From Anaerolineae bacterium (GTDB taxonomy: Bacteria; Chloroflexota; Anaerolineae; JAADDB01): 37,961 nt of DNA. Shown one piece after another: positions 18,580-26,035 of the stretch. Numbering within the stretch: the first letter of the stretch is position 1; every line of letters begins with the position of its first letter. A program made the translations under genes and the position numbers. The notes below the pieces were generated by a model, which saw nothing but the letters and a program-made list of their open reading frames with translations, did no database searches and was not told where the DNA came from. The stretch spans positions 1-37,961 of the forward strand of contig WFWT01000068.1 in assembly GCA_015490995.1 (NCBI GenBank), in the 5' to 3' direction.

Positions 18580-20991
18580 TTACTCGCCCACAAAGGTCAC
18601 CACCGTCACCCCATCCCCGCCTTCCTCTGCCGCACCTGGTCGATATGCGTTCACAAGGGGGTGCTGACGCAACATTTCCCGCACCGCCCGCCGCAACGTG
18701 CCCGTTCCTTTGCCGTGAATCACGCGCACCCACGGCAATCCCGCCAAATAAGCGTCATCCAGGTACTTGTCCAGGGCCCGCAAGGCCTCGTCGACGGTCA
18801 TGCCGCGCACGTCTATCTCCGGTCGAACGGTATCCTTTACCGGCCGGTTCGCGAGCGCGGGTCCCGGGCGCGCCTGTTCGCGTCCCCGATATTCCACCCG
18901 CTCACGTGGCAAGCGCAGGCGAAACGTGCCCACCTGCACCTCCACCTCACCGTTGTGAACGGCCACCACCTCGCCCTCCGCTTGCAGGTTAGGCACGTAG
19001 ACCTTATCGCCCGGCTGTAGGATGGCCGTTTCCGCTTCCTGCAGGGGTTCAGGCGTTTGCGTCCATGTCTCGGCCTGGGCTTCGAGCACAGCCTCTGCCT
19101 CACGCAACACATCCTCAGCTTCCGGCGGTCGGGATGTGGGATAGGCCCGCCGGAGACGACTGCGGACCCGCCGGATCTCACGGCGCAACGCCTCCAGTTC
19201 GGCTTCTGCGCTGGCGCGTGCCTCCTCCAGAATGCGACGGCGCTCCTGCTCCAGTTGCGTCAGCCGTTCACGCAATTCGGCGTCACGGCGGGTGACCTCT
19301 TCCAGGCGGGCCGTCAATTCCTGTTCTAGCCGCCGTGCCCGCTCCCGCGCTTCTCGGATCTCGGCTAACAACGCGTCCGCCTCCAGGCTTTCAGGCCGCA
19401 CCATGCGCGCTGCCCGTTCCAGAATCTCTTCCTCCAACCCCAAACGACGAGCGATGGCCAGCGCGTTGGAACGTCCCGGCAATCCAATTGTCAGCTCATA
19501 CGTAGGACGCAACGTTTCCGGGTCAAATTCCACGCTGGCGTTCATCACACCGGGTGTGTTGTGGGCGAACACCTTCAACTCTGAGTAGTGGGAAGTCGCC
19601 AGCGTCGTGATAGAACGCTCAAGCAAGGTCATCAGGATCGCGCGAGCCAACGCGGCTCCCTCTTCCGGGTCGGTCCCGGCACCCAACTCGTCCAACAGAA
19701 CAAGGGAATGACGGGTTGCCCGCCGCAGAATGTCGATAATGTTGGTCATGTGTGAGGAAAACGTGGAGAGAGACTGTTCTATCGACTGCTCATCGCCTAT
19801 ATCCGCGTAAATGCCGTCAAACACGGTAAATCGGGACCCTTCCGCGGCCGGAATCGCCAACCCCGCCTGGGCCATGCTGACCAGCAGCCCTACAGTTTTC
19901 AAGGTAACCGTTTTGCCCCCTGTATTAGGCCCGGTGATCAGGAGAATGAACCAGTCATCATCAATGTACACATCCACCGGCACCACCTGATCGGGCGGGA
20001 TCAGGGGATGCCGGGCCCGGCGCAGGTCCAGCACCGACCCTGGATGCATGGGAAGACGGCGCGGGTCCTCATTGCCCAACCGGGGCGACACCCGATGCGG
20101 GGGCTGAAAGGGCAGAACCTCCGGAATTACCGCGTCGAGCGCGTTCGCGTAATGGGCTTTGGCAAAGGCCAGGTCCAGGTAAGCCAGCACCTCAACGGTA
20201 CGGTGAATGTAAGGGGCCTCCTCAGCCACCAGGGTACTCAGTTCCATCAGCACACGACGTACTTCTCGTTCCTCTTCCAGCTCTAACTCCCGAACTAGGT
20301 TGCCCAACTCCACCACACTGAGAGGTTCAATGAAGAACGTCGCGCCACTCGCCGACTGGTCGTGGATTAACCCCGGCACCTTGTTCTTAAACTCGGCCTT
20401 CACCGGGATGACGTACCGCCCCCCCCGCTGGGTAATCAAGGGCTCCTGAAGATAGGGGGCAATGTCCGGATCCCGCAGGAGGCGTTCTAAAGTGTGGGTG
20501 AGGCGTTCTCGTTGGGCTCGCAGCTGGGCCCGAATGCGGGCCAGCTGCGGACTGGCGTCATCCTGCACGTTTCCCTGGTCGTCCAAACACCGCCCTATCT
20601 CATCCGCCACATGGGGACACGGCTCCATTTGGGCCGCCCAATCGGCCAAGTTGGGAAACTGATTGGCAGCCCGCAAGATGGTCTGGCGCAGGAGTCTAGC
20701 ACGCTGCAAGGTGCTGCGCACGGCCAGCAGTTCCTGGGGCAGCAGCACCCGACCACGCTCTGCCTGATCCACAACCGGACGCACGTCGTGCACCCCGCCC
20801 AGGTGGACGTTGTGGGTATCCAGCAAAAGCCGCGCTTCTCGAGTCTCTTCCAGCAGCCGTCGCACCGTCTGCAGGTCCGTGGCCGGTTCCAGGCGCAACG
20901 CAAGGGTCTTTCCTGCGGAAAACGACGTATGCCTGGCCAGCGCTTGCCGGATAGCATCCCATTCCAGTCCTTTTGCCGTGCGCTCGTGCAT
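18580..20991 (-). CDS. mutS2: Endonuclease/ATPase MutS2
   Basis: 803 aa, the normal length. MutS2 does not do mismatch repair; it binds branched DNA to limit recombination and in some bacteria splits collided ribosomes. MutS core and clamp occupy roughly 1-340. Walker A is GPNTGGKT (354-361), then STFSSHMTNI and LLDELGAGTDPEEGAAL. A long charged coiled coil follows and a C-terminal Smr nuclease domain (DVRGMTVDEAL, then VRVIHGKGTGTLRRAV). The ATG at 20991 has GGAGGG about 11 nt upstream; in-frame codons further upstream run through the promoter. It converges with the RACo-like gene, leaving 52 bp. Confidence 0.96.
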   Translation of the reverse strand: MHERTAKGLEWDAIRQALARHTSFSAGKTLALRLEPATDLQTVRRLLEETREARLLLDTHNVHLGGVHDVRPVVDQAERGRVLLPQELLAVRSTLQRARLLRQTILRAANQFPNLADWAAQMEPCPHVADEIGRCLDDQGNVQDDASPQLARIRAQLRAQRERLTHTLERLLRDPDIAPYLQEPLITQRGGRYVIPVKAEFKNKVPGLIHDQSASGATFFIEPLSVVELGNLVRELELEEEREVRRVLMELSTLVAEEAPYIHRTVEVLAYLDLAFAKAHYANALDAVIPEVLPFQPPHRVSPRLGNEDPRRLPMHPGSVLDLRRARHPLIPPDQVVPVDVYIDDDWFILLITGPNTGGKTVTLKTVGLLVSMAQAGLAIPAAEGSRFTVFDGIYADIGDEQSIEQSLSTFSSHMTNIIDILRRATRHSLVLLDELGAGTDPEEGAALARAILMTLLERSITTLATSHYSELKVFAHNTPGVMNASVEFDPETLRPTYELTIGLPGRSNALAIARRLGLEEEILERAARMVRPESLEADALLAEIREARERARRLEQELTARLEEVTRRDAELRERLTQLEQERRRILEEARASAEAELEALRREIRRVRSRLRRAYPTSRPPEAEDVLREAEAVLEAQAETWTQTPEPLQEAETAILQPGDKVYVPNLQAEGEVVAVHNGEVEVQVGTFRLRLPRERVEYRGREQARPGPALANRPVKDTVRPEIDVRGMTVDEALRALDKYLDDAYLAGLPWVRVIHGKGTGTLRRAVREMLRQHPLVNAYRPGAAEEGGDGVTVVTFVGE

Positions 20992-21105
20992 CAAACGCGC
21001 CCTCCCGTTTCCATCTCCTCGGTGAACTTTCTCACCCGCCAATCGGTATTCTGCCCTGTGACGGGGCGGTTCGGCGTCCTTTATCGTACGTAAGCTACCC
21101 GAGGG

Positions 21106-21111
21106 ATTATA
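21106..21111 (-). promoter_or_regulatory. -10 element for mutS2
   Basis: TATAAT on the minus strand. The best -35 candidate, TTGTCT, is 20 bp upstream (21137-21132), so the promoter is only partly matched. The mutS2 leader would be about 110 nt. Confidence 0.4.
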
Positions 21112-21153
21112 CCCCAACGTGAGGCCAGGGCAGACAACACGCTCATCGCACAG

Positions 21154-21205
21154 TTGAGGCACAATATGTACGTCGGCCTATCATGACGAGGTTATCATGA
21201 CGGGG
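21154..21205 (+). promoter_or_regulatory. Candidate promoter and tandem direct repeat before the UGA-containing DCC gene
   Basis: TTGAGG (21154-21159), a 19-bp spacer and TATCAT (21179-21184). The 13-mer TATCATGACG(A/G)GG occurs twice in tandem at 21179-21191 and 21193-21205, one base apart. This could be a repeated operator or duplicated -10 region. Confidence 0.4.
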
Positions 21206-21233
21206 TAAGGAAAAGGCAAAAGTGAGGGCGCCT

Positions 21234-21656
21234 ATGTTTTGGCCGTGGTCCGACGCCCGGGCTGTGTTGATTTTTGACGGTTGGTGAGGGTTTTGTACGG
21301 CCAGCGCGCGCCTCCTGCAAGCGCTGGACCGTTACGGCCGCGTGGCGGTCATTCCCTGCCAAAACGTCGCGGTAGTGCGTCGCCTCAGAGTCTCACCGGA
21401 AGCATGCCGGCAAGCTGCCTGGTGTGTCACTTATACCGGGGAAGCCTACTCCGGAGCCGGGGCGGTATATGCGGTGCTCGCCCACGCGCTGGACTGGCCG
21501 TGGCTGTTACGGTGGTATCGGGTTCCATGGGTACACACAGTGTCGGAAACGGTATATCGGTGGGTAGCCCGTCACCGCCACTATCTTCCGGGCATACGAC
21601 CGTTTTGTGTCCAACATCCGGAACAATGCCAGGAAGGAGGGAGTTCGCTCACGTAG
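21234..21656 (+). CDS. DCC-family (DUF393) thiol-disulfide oxidoreductase with in-frame UGA: candidate selenoprotein
   Basis: 140 codons from ATG 21234 (GAGGG about 8 nt upstream) to TAG 21654-21656, interrupted only by TGA at 21285-21287 (codon 18). The translation is VLIFDGW-U-GFCTASARLLQALD and then RVAVIPCQN. DCC proteins have DGxCxxC followed by a helix ending near Asp and an Rhy...P-Q element, so UGA sits at the first Cys of the redox motif, giving U-x-x-C. The rest of the frame stays open and family-like. A stem-loop at 21295-21335 fits a bacterial SECIS. DCC proteins are small predicted thiol-redox enzymes of unknown substrate. The alternative is a Cys-to-stop nonsense mutation (one base from TGT or TGC) or a base-call error, leaving a pseudogene. 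Confidence 0.72.
21288..21335 (+). promoter_or_regulatory. Candidate bacterial SECIS element
   Basis: Beginning 7 nt after the UGA, GTACGGCCAGCGC (21295-21307) pairs with GCGCTGG-A-CCG-T-TAC (21321-21335) through a single-base A bulge and a single-base T bulge. The loop is 13 nt (21308-21320) and starts with G. The apical loop lies 20 nt past the UGA, inside the range reported for bacterial SECIS elements, which need a G in the first loop positions. Confidence 0.6.
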
Positions 21657-21664
21657 GCGCGCAC

Positions 21665-21689
21665 AAAAAAGGGCCGCCTCGGGCGGCCC
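21665..21689 (-). terminator. Intrinsic terminator of the S1-DksA operon
   Basis: An 8-bp stem GGGCCGCC/GGCGGCCC with a 3-nt loop is followed on the minus strand by TTTTTT (21670-21665). The hairpin also lies just past the DCC gene and may stop that transcript. Confidence 0.88.
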
Positions 21690-21705
21690 TGAAGGGGGAG
21701 GTGGT

Positions 21706-22068
21706 TCAACGACGGCGTTTGCTCTGAGCACGAGCACACGCCGCGCACAACGTGGTTTCGGGAAACAACTCCAATCGTTCGGGCTCTATGGGATTTCCGC
21801 AGGACTCACAAATGCCATACTGTCCCTGTTCCAGGCGGGCGATGGCCTCCTTCAACAGCGCGATCCGCTCACGGAGTTGATCTCGCCGAGCCAAGTTCAT
21901 CTCCCATTCCACCAACCGGGGGCTACCCACGCCCAGCCCGAATTCCGGTTTATCCTCCAGTTCCTGAAGCACTTCGGCCAGCTCTGCTTCTGCTTCCGCG
22001 AGTTCGCGACGGAGTCGCTCGAGCTCCTTCTCACGCTCCTGCGCGTTGGTTAAGGGCGCGTTGCTCAT
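21706..22068 (-). CDS. DksA/TraR-family C4 zinc-finger protein
   Basis: 120 aa. An N-terminal charged coiled coil (about 8-80) is followed by a C4 zinc finger, C87-x2-C90-x17-C108-x2-C111 (CESCGNPIEPERL, then LCAAC), and a basic tail. DksA/TraR proteins insert the coiled coil into the RNA polymerase secondary channel. Whether this one carries the acidic DxxDxA tip is unclear (ELEDKPEF is the closest stretch), so a general stress/TraR-like role is safer than DksA itself. The ATG at 22068 overlaps the S1 stop (ATGA) and lies next to GGAGGGAG, so it is translationally coupled to S1. Confidence 0.9.
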   Translation of the reverse strand: MSNAPLTNAQEREKELERLRRELAEAEAELAEVLQELEDKPEFGLGVGSPRLVEWEMNLARRDQLRERIALLKEAIARLEQGQYGICESCGNPIEPERLELFPETTLCAACARAQSKRRR

Positions 22069-23402
22069 TGCTCCCTCCTCTCACCCTGCTTGGGTTTCAC
22101 GGGTAGCACGTCGGCCTGTGATGGCTCCGCATCGAGCGGTGCGGACGACAGCGTCTCTTCGGAGGCGCCGTCCTTCCCTTCCCGGGCTTCCACAGACGGG
22201 GAGTCGCCAGAGCCGGGGGAAGCCGCGGGTTCCGGGGCAGATGGGGCACTCTCCTCCTCCGGTGCAGAGGCCTCCGGAAGCGCCTGTCGTAAACTGAGCG
22301 AGATCCGATGACGTTCCTTATCAATATCCAGGATCTTAACGTAGACCTCATCGCCTGGGTGCAACACCTCGGTGGCCTTCTGCCCTGGCCGTAAACCGAT
22401 CTCAGAAGCGTGAATTAACCCTTCCACCCCCTCCTCCAACCGGGCGAAGGCGCCAAAGTCCACCACATTGGTAATGTGTGCTTTAACCACCTGGCCGACC
22501 TCATAACGGGCCACCTTTTCCAGCCAGGGGTTGGGTTGCAAGCGCTTTAGGCTCAGGCCAATCTTGCGCTCCTCCTTGTCTACCTTGATAACCATCGCCT
22601 CGATTTCCTGGCCATGTTGCAACAGGGAACGGGGGTCTTCCACGTGTTCCCACGCCAGCTCCGACTTGTGGATCAAACCGTCTACGCCTCCCAGATCTAC
22701 AAAGACCCCGAAATCGGCGAAACTGCGCACGCGCCCCCGCACTACCTGCCCTTCCTGGAGGGTGGCCAACAGCTCGTCCTTGCGGCGTTCCCGCCACGTC
22801 TTCTGCGCCTCACGCTGGGAGAAGATCAGGCGCCGTTGGGGACGGTTCACCTCGATGATCTGAAGCAATAAGCGCTCACCCACCAAGCGCTCCATATAAT
22901 GGGCTCGCTCCTCGGGTGAGATGTTCCGCGGCACATCGGTCATGTGGGAGAGGGGCACAAATCCCCGTAGCTGGCCAAAACGCACAATCAACCCTCCCCG
23001 GTTGTACGCGATCACCTCACATTCGACCAACTCACCCCGTTGCATGAGCTCCCGGGCCCGCAGCCAATCCTGTTCCTGCAATGCCAAGGAAATGCTCAAC
23101 TCAATTTCGTTAAGCTCCTCAAACACGAACGTCACCACCACCGGGACCTTCTGGCCCACGTGGAGTTGTTCCCGGACGTCAGGGGGCAGCCGTTCTACGT
23201 CGGAGATAGGGACGATCCCATCGTACTTAGCACCGATGTCCACGACCACCTCGCGCGGTGTGATCTCCACGATCGTGCCCTCCAGCAGGTCTCCCCGTTC
23301 AGGACGCACGACCGCGATGTGTTCCTGCTGCAACCACTTCTCAAACAGGTCCAGATCGTCGGCCAATTCTTCCGACCAATGGTTACGCTCCCCGTTCTGC
23401 AC
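22065..23402 (-). CDS. S1 domain RNA-binding protein (ribosomal protein S1-like)
   Basis: 445 aa with four S1/OB domains at about 38-107, 123-197, 217-287 and 302-373. The last two have the strong FADFGVFVDL...GLIHKSEL and VVDFGAFARLEEGVEGLIHASEI signatures. This matches the shorter four-domain S1 proteins of many non-proteobacteria, which deliver mRNA to the 30S subunit. The C-terminal 70 residues are a disordered Ser/Glu/Pro/Ala-rich tail. The start is GTG 23402; an in-frame stop lies eight or so codons upstream, and the ribosome-binding site is poor (GGGGTGG). It heads the pair with the zinc-finger protein. The leader region upstream may carry an attenuating RNA. Confidence 0.92.
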   Translation of the reverse strand: MQNGERNHWSEELADDLDLFEKWLQQEHIAVVRPERGDLLEGTIVEITPREVVVDIGAKYDGIVPISDVERLPPDVREQLHVGQKVPVVVTFVFEELNEIELSISLALQEQDWLRARELMQRGELVECEVIAYNRGGLIVRFGQLRGFVPLSHMTDVPRNISPEERAHYMERLVGERLLLQIIEVNRPQRRLIFSQREAQKTWRERRKDELLATLQEGQVVRGRVRSFADFGVFVDLGGVDGLIHKSELAWEHVEDPRSLLQHGQEIEAMVIKVDKEERKIGLSLKRLQPNPWLEKVARYEVGQVVKAHITNVVDFGAFARLEEGVEGLIHASEIGLRPGQKATEVLHPGDEVYVKILDIDKERHRISLSLRQALPEASAPEEESAPSAPEPAASPGSGDSPSVEAREGKDGASEETLSSAPLDAEPSQADVLPVKPKQGERREQ

Positions 23403-23783
23403 GATGCCACCCCGTTGGTAAAAAGTTTTCGCCCCTATTTACCCGTGGACGCCCCTCCTCCACCGAACTGTTCGCCCTCCCACCGGGAAGGTCACCTGGT
23501 CCCACGTGTCCGTCCGTCCTGCCGACCGGGACCCCTGCCATGCCGCGACACGCCCCGTCTGCGTCGCCGGGCCGCCCTATATCTGGAGAACGTTCGGAAA
23601 TCCGGGAGCCTCACCCCCTTTCCGTCCCCCTCTTCTCTTCCAAAATTCGGGAGAGAGGGAGGGGTAATAGGCTACTTGCCTCGTTCTATCTGTCCGCAAG
23701 GGATGGGGGTAAGGGCCAAAAGGCCAACATGGTAAGTTTCCGAACGCTCTCTACCTGTTGTTAACCATCACCGAGCGTATAAT
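23403..23783. other. Leader/intergenic region upstream of the S1 gene, no gene seen
   Basis: About 380 bp separate the S1 start from the terminator of the structured RNA. The minus strand is purine-rich with G runs. I found no convincing -35/-10 pair for S1 here, which leaves read-through from the promoter at 23965-23993 as a possible source of S1 mRNA. No protein-like open frame with a ribosome-binding site was seen. Confidence 0.5.
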
Positions 23784-23817
23784 AAAAAACTCGGATGTCC
23801 CAGGGAGACATCCGAGT
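23784..23817 (-). terminator. Intrinsic terminator of the structured RNA
   Basis: A perfect 11-bp stem, ACTCGGATGTC with GACATCCGAGT (23817-23807 and 23799-23789), and a 7-nt loop are followed by a T-run at 23789-23784 on the minus strand. Confidence 0.92.
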
Positions 23818-23958
23818 CAGGTGTGTACACATACACCTCCCTCACACCTGTGCGCTCAGGGCGGTGGGAGGTCTCCCTGGGGAAAATAGCTTCGCCACCG
23901 GGCTGACACCACAGGTCGTGTCAACGGGCGCAACGTTCCCTCCTTCATGCTTTAGGGC
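23784..23958 (-). ncRNA. Structured RNA or leader attenuator of unknown class
   Basis: About 175 nt from the strong promoter's predicted start to a U-run. Visible helices, in + coordinates, are TGACAC/GTGTCA (23904-23909 with 23918-23923), GGGAGGT/ACCTCCC (23866-23872 with 23835-23841), CAGGTGTG/CACACCTG (23818-23825 with 23843-23850) and the terminator. Segment 23871-23881 is exactly complementary over 11 nt to 23799-23809, which spans the terminator loop and upper stem. This allows an anti-terminator or loop-kissing state. I could not match it to cobalamin, TPP, SAM, ZTP, T-box, 6S or SRP RNA signatures. Confidence 0.6.
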
Positions 23959-23964
23959 ACTCAT

Positions 23965-23993
23965 AGTATATCACCACCCTAAGGGGGTGTCAA
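23965..23993 (-). promoter_or_regulatory. Consensus sigma-70 promoter of the structured RNA
   Basis: TTGACA (23993-23988), a 17-bp spacer and TATACT (23970-23965). It is the closest match to consensus in the window, typical of stable RNA or highly expressed leaders. The spacer contains an inverted CACCC...GGGTG. Confidence 0.85.
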
Positions 23994-24070
23994 GACGATT
24001 TTTCAACGGTCCCCTACCCGGTTCCGGAGCCGTGCCCTTCTTCTGTCCACCGTTTAAGTTTCTTTGCCAG

Positions 24071-24088
24071 GTTCATGTTATAATGAAC
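24071..24088 (+). promoter_or_regulatory. -10 region of fhs within an inverted repeat
   Basis: TATAAT at 24079-24084 preceded by TGT (extended -10), with no clear -35. The perfect inverted repeat GTTCAT-GTTATA-ATGAAC spans 24071-24088 over the -10 and could be an operator. Confidence 0.5.
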
Positions 24089-24146
24089 GGTGCTGGCGCG
24101 GCGCGGGCCCGGCCCAAATGAACTCCCTCGCAAAGGAGCGAGTACC

Positions 24147-25841
24147 ATGCCCACCGATCTGGAAATTGCCCAAGCCGCAGAGTTACGCCCCATTGAAGAA
24201 ATTGCCGACCAGATGGGCCTCTGTGCCGAAGACCTGGACCTCTACGGCCGGTACATCGCCAAGATCCACCTGGACGTCCTGGAGAAGCTGGCAAAGCACC
24301 CCCAAGGGAAGTACATCCTCGTCACCGCCATCACCCCGACCCCCCTTGGCGAAGGGAAGACCACTACCACCGTCGGTCTGGGCCAAGCGTTCAAACACCT
24401 GGGCAAGCGGGCCGTTATCGCCATTCGTCAGCCCAGCATGGGACCTACCTTCGGCATCAAGGGTGGAGCAGCTGGCGGCGGATACAGCCAAGTGGTGCCC
24501 ATGGAACCCTTCAACCTGCACCTCACCGGGGACATTCACGCGGTCACCGCCGCGAACAATCTCCTAGCTGCCATGATCGACAACCACTTACACCATGGCA
24601 ACGCCTTGAACGTAGACCCCTTCTCCATCACCTGGCGACGAGTGGTGGACATCAGCGACCGAGCTTTACGCCACATTGTCATCGGGCTGGGGGGCAAATC
24701 TGACGGGATCCCCAGAGAAACAGGCTTTGACATCGCCGTGGCCTCAGAGGTGATGGCGATCTTGGCGTTAACGACCGGCCTGCATGACCTGCGTCAACGC
24801 CTGGGGCGCATTGTATGGGGATACACGCGGGATAAAACCCCTCTTACCGCGGAGGACATCAAGGCCGCCGGTGCGATGACCGTGCTGCTCATGGAAGCCA
24901 TTAAACCGAACCTCCTGCAAACACTGGAACACACGCCCGCACTGGTCCATGCCGGCCCCTTCGCCAACATCGCCCACGGCAACTCCTCTATCCTGGCGGA
25001 CCTGATCGGCATTCGCTGTGGAGACTACCTCATCACCGAGGCCGGTTTCGGCGCGGACATTGGCGCGGAGAAGTTCTTCAACATTAAATGCCGTTACAGT
25101 GGGCTGACACCGAATGCCGCCGTCTTGGTGGTGACGGTGCGTGCCCTTAAGGCTCACACGGGCAGGTACCGCATTGTACCGGGCAAACCGTTGCCGCCGG
25201 AATTGCTGGAGAAGAACGTGGCCGATGTGGAGGCAGGCGCACTCAACATGATCAAACAAATCGAGAACGTGCGCAAGCATGGGGTGCCGGTAGTAGTGGC
25301 CATCAACAAGTTCCCCACCGACCACGTGGAGGAGCTTCAGGCCATCCAGCGCATCGCGGTGGAGGCCGGGGCTCACGGGGCTGCCGTGGCAACCCACTGG
25401 GCAGAAGGAGGCCGAGGTGCGGTGGCCCTAGCCGAGATGGTAGCGGACGCGACGGACCAAGCCAGCGAATTTCGCTTTCTTTATCCCTTAGATTGGCCCA
25501 TCAAGAAGAAAATCGAGACCATCGCCCGGGAAATCTACGGCGCGGCCGAAGTGGTGTATGAGCCTCGGGCCGAACGACAGATCCGCCGATATGAAGCGTC
25601 CGGATTCGGCAATTTGCCCATCTGTATTGCCAAAACACACCTTAGCCTGAGCCATGACCCTCAACTAAAGGGCGCGCCCACCGGCTATTCTTTCCCCATC
25701 ACGGACGTACGAGTTGCCGCCGGGGCCGGGTTTGTATATCCTTTGGCCGGTGACATCCGTACTATGCCGGGCTTACCCAAACACCCGGCCGCCGAACGGG
25801 TGGACATCGATGAACAGGGCCGTGTAGTGGGTCTGTTCTAA
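24147..25841 (+). CDS. fhs: Formate-tetrahydrofolate ligase
   Basis: ATP-dependent formation of 10-formyl-THF from formate and THF, cytosolic, feeding purine and C1 metabolism or the methyl branch of the Wood-Ljungdahl pathway. 564 aa, full length. The P-loop TPLGEGKT is at 65-72, GIKGGAAGGGYSQVVPMEP and FANIAHGNSS are the family signatures, and the C-terminus is complete. The ATG at 24147 has AAAGGAG 8 nt upstream. It is transcribed alone from an extended -10 promoter. A RACo-like gene is 6 kb away, but no other acetyl-CoA pathway genes are in the window. Confidence 0.97.
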   Translation: MPTDLEIAQAAELRPIEEIADQMGLCAEDLDLYGRYIAKIHLDVLEKLAKHPQGKYILVTAITPTPLGEGKTTTTVGLGQAFKHLGKRAVIAIRQPSMGPTFGIKGGAAGGGYSQVVPMEPFNLHLTGDIHAVTAANNLLAAMIDNHLHHGNALNVDPFSITWRRVVDISDRALRHIVIGLGGKSDGIPRETGFDIAVASEVMAILALTTGLHDLRQRLGRIVWGYTRDKTPLTAEDIKAAGAMTVLLMEAIKPNLLQTLEHTPALVHAGPFANIAHGNSSILADLIGIRCGDYLITEAGFGADIGAEKFFNIKCRYSGLTPNAAVLVVTVRALKAHTGRYRIVPGKPLPPELLEKNVADVEAGALNMIKQIENVRKHGVPVVVAINKFPTDHVEELQAIQRIAVEAGAHGAAVATHWAEGGRGAVALAEMVADATDQASEFRFLYPLDWPIKKKIETIAREIYGAAEVVYEPRAERQIRRYEASGFGNLPICIAKTHLSLSHDPQLKGAPTGYSFPITDVRVAAGAGFVYPLAGDIRTMPGLPKHPAAERVDIDEQGRVVGLF

Positions 25842-25876
25842 CACTGCGGCCTGGCAAGCCGTCTGACTCGCGCTCG

Positions 25877-25975
25877 GGCCATGGCCCGGTAAGGGGACCG
25901 CGGTCTGTCGGGATCGCCCGGTCTCCCCAACACAGGAATGCACCTCCTCACGGGAGATGCCCAGGACAGACCGCG
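25877..25975. repeat. Palindrome and long inverted repeat between fhs and the GyrA-CTD-like gene
   Basis: GGGCCATGGCCC (25877-25888) is a perfect 12-bp palindrome. CGCGGTCTGTC (25899-25909) pairs with GACAGACCGCG (25965-25975), an 11-bp stem, and GGTCTCCC/GGGAGA-type pairing extends it inward. It may end fhs transcription or form a structured leader for the next gene. No U-run follows. Confidence 0.55.
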
Positions 25976-26035
25976 TGTAAGGTGTGTTGCGAAGGGAACA
26001 CGCGCGAAGCTCACCTGTCCCGCGGAGATGAAACC

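Noticed and set aside
21342-21656. A separate 104-codon gene starting at GTG 21342 after the TGA
   Set aside because: It lacks a ribosome-binding site and would lose the catalytic motif; it is the same frame as the DCC gene continuing after UGA.
23866-23930. Resemblance of GGGAAAATAGCTTCGCCACCGGG on the plus strand to a 5S rRNA 3' region
   Set aside because: The rest of 5S (CCCGUUCCCAU...GAACACGGAAGUUAAG) is absent, and the promoter and terminator lie on the other strand.
23971-23987. AGGGTGG in the spacer of the strong minus-strand promoter as a T-box motif
   Set aside because: It lies upstream of the transcription start, and the rest of the T-box (NCCGCG pairing, specifier loop) is missing.
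24001-24146. ZTP (pfl-type) riboswitch expected before fhs
   Set aside because: The characteristic CCGCC-TGGGC-type core and pseudoknot are not visible on the plus strand, and the distance from -10 to ATG is only about 65 nt.
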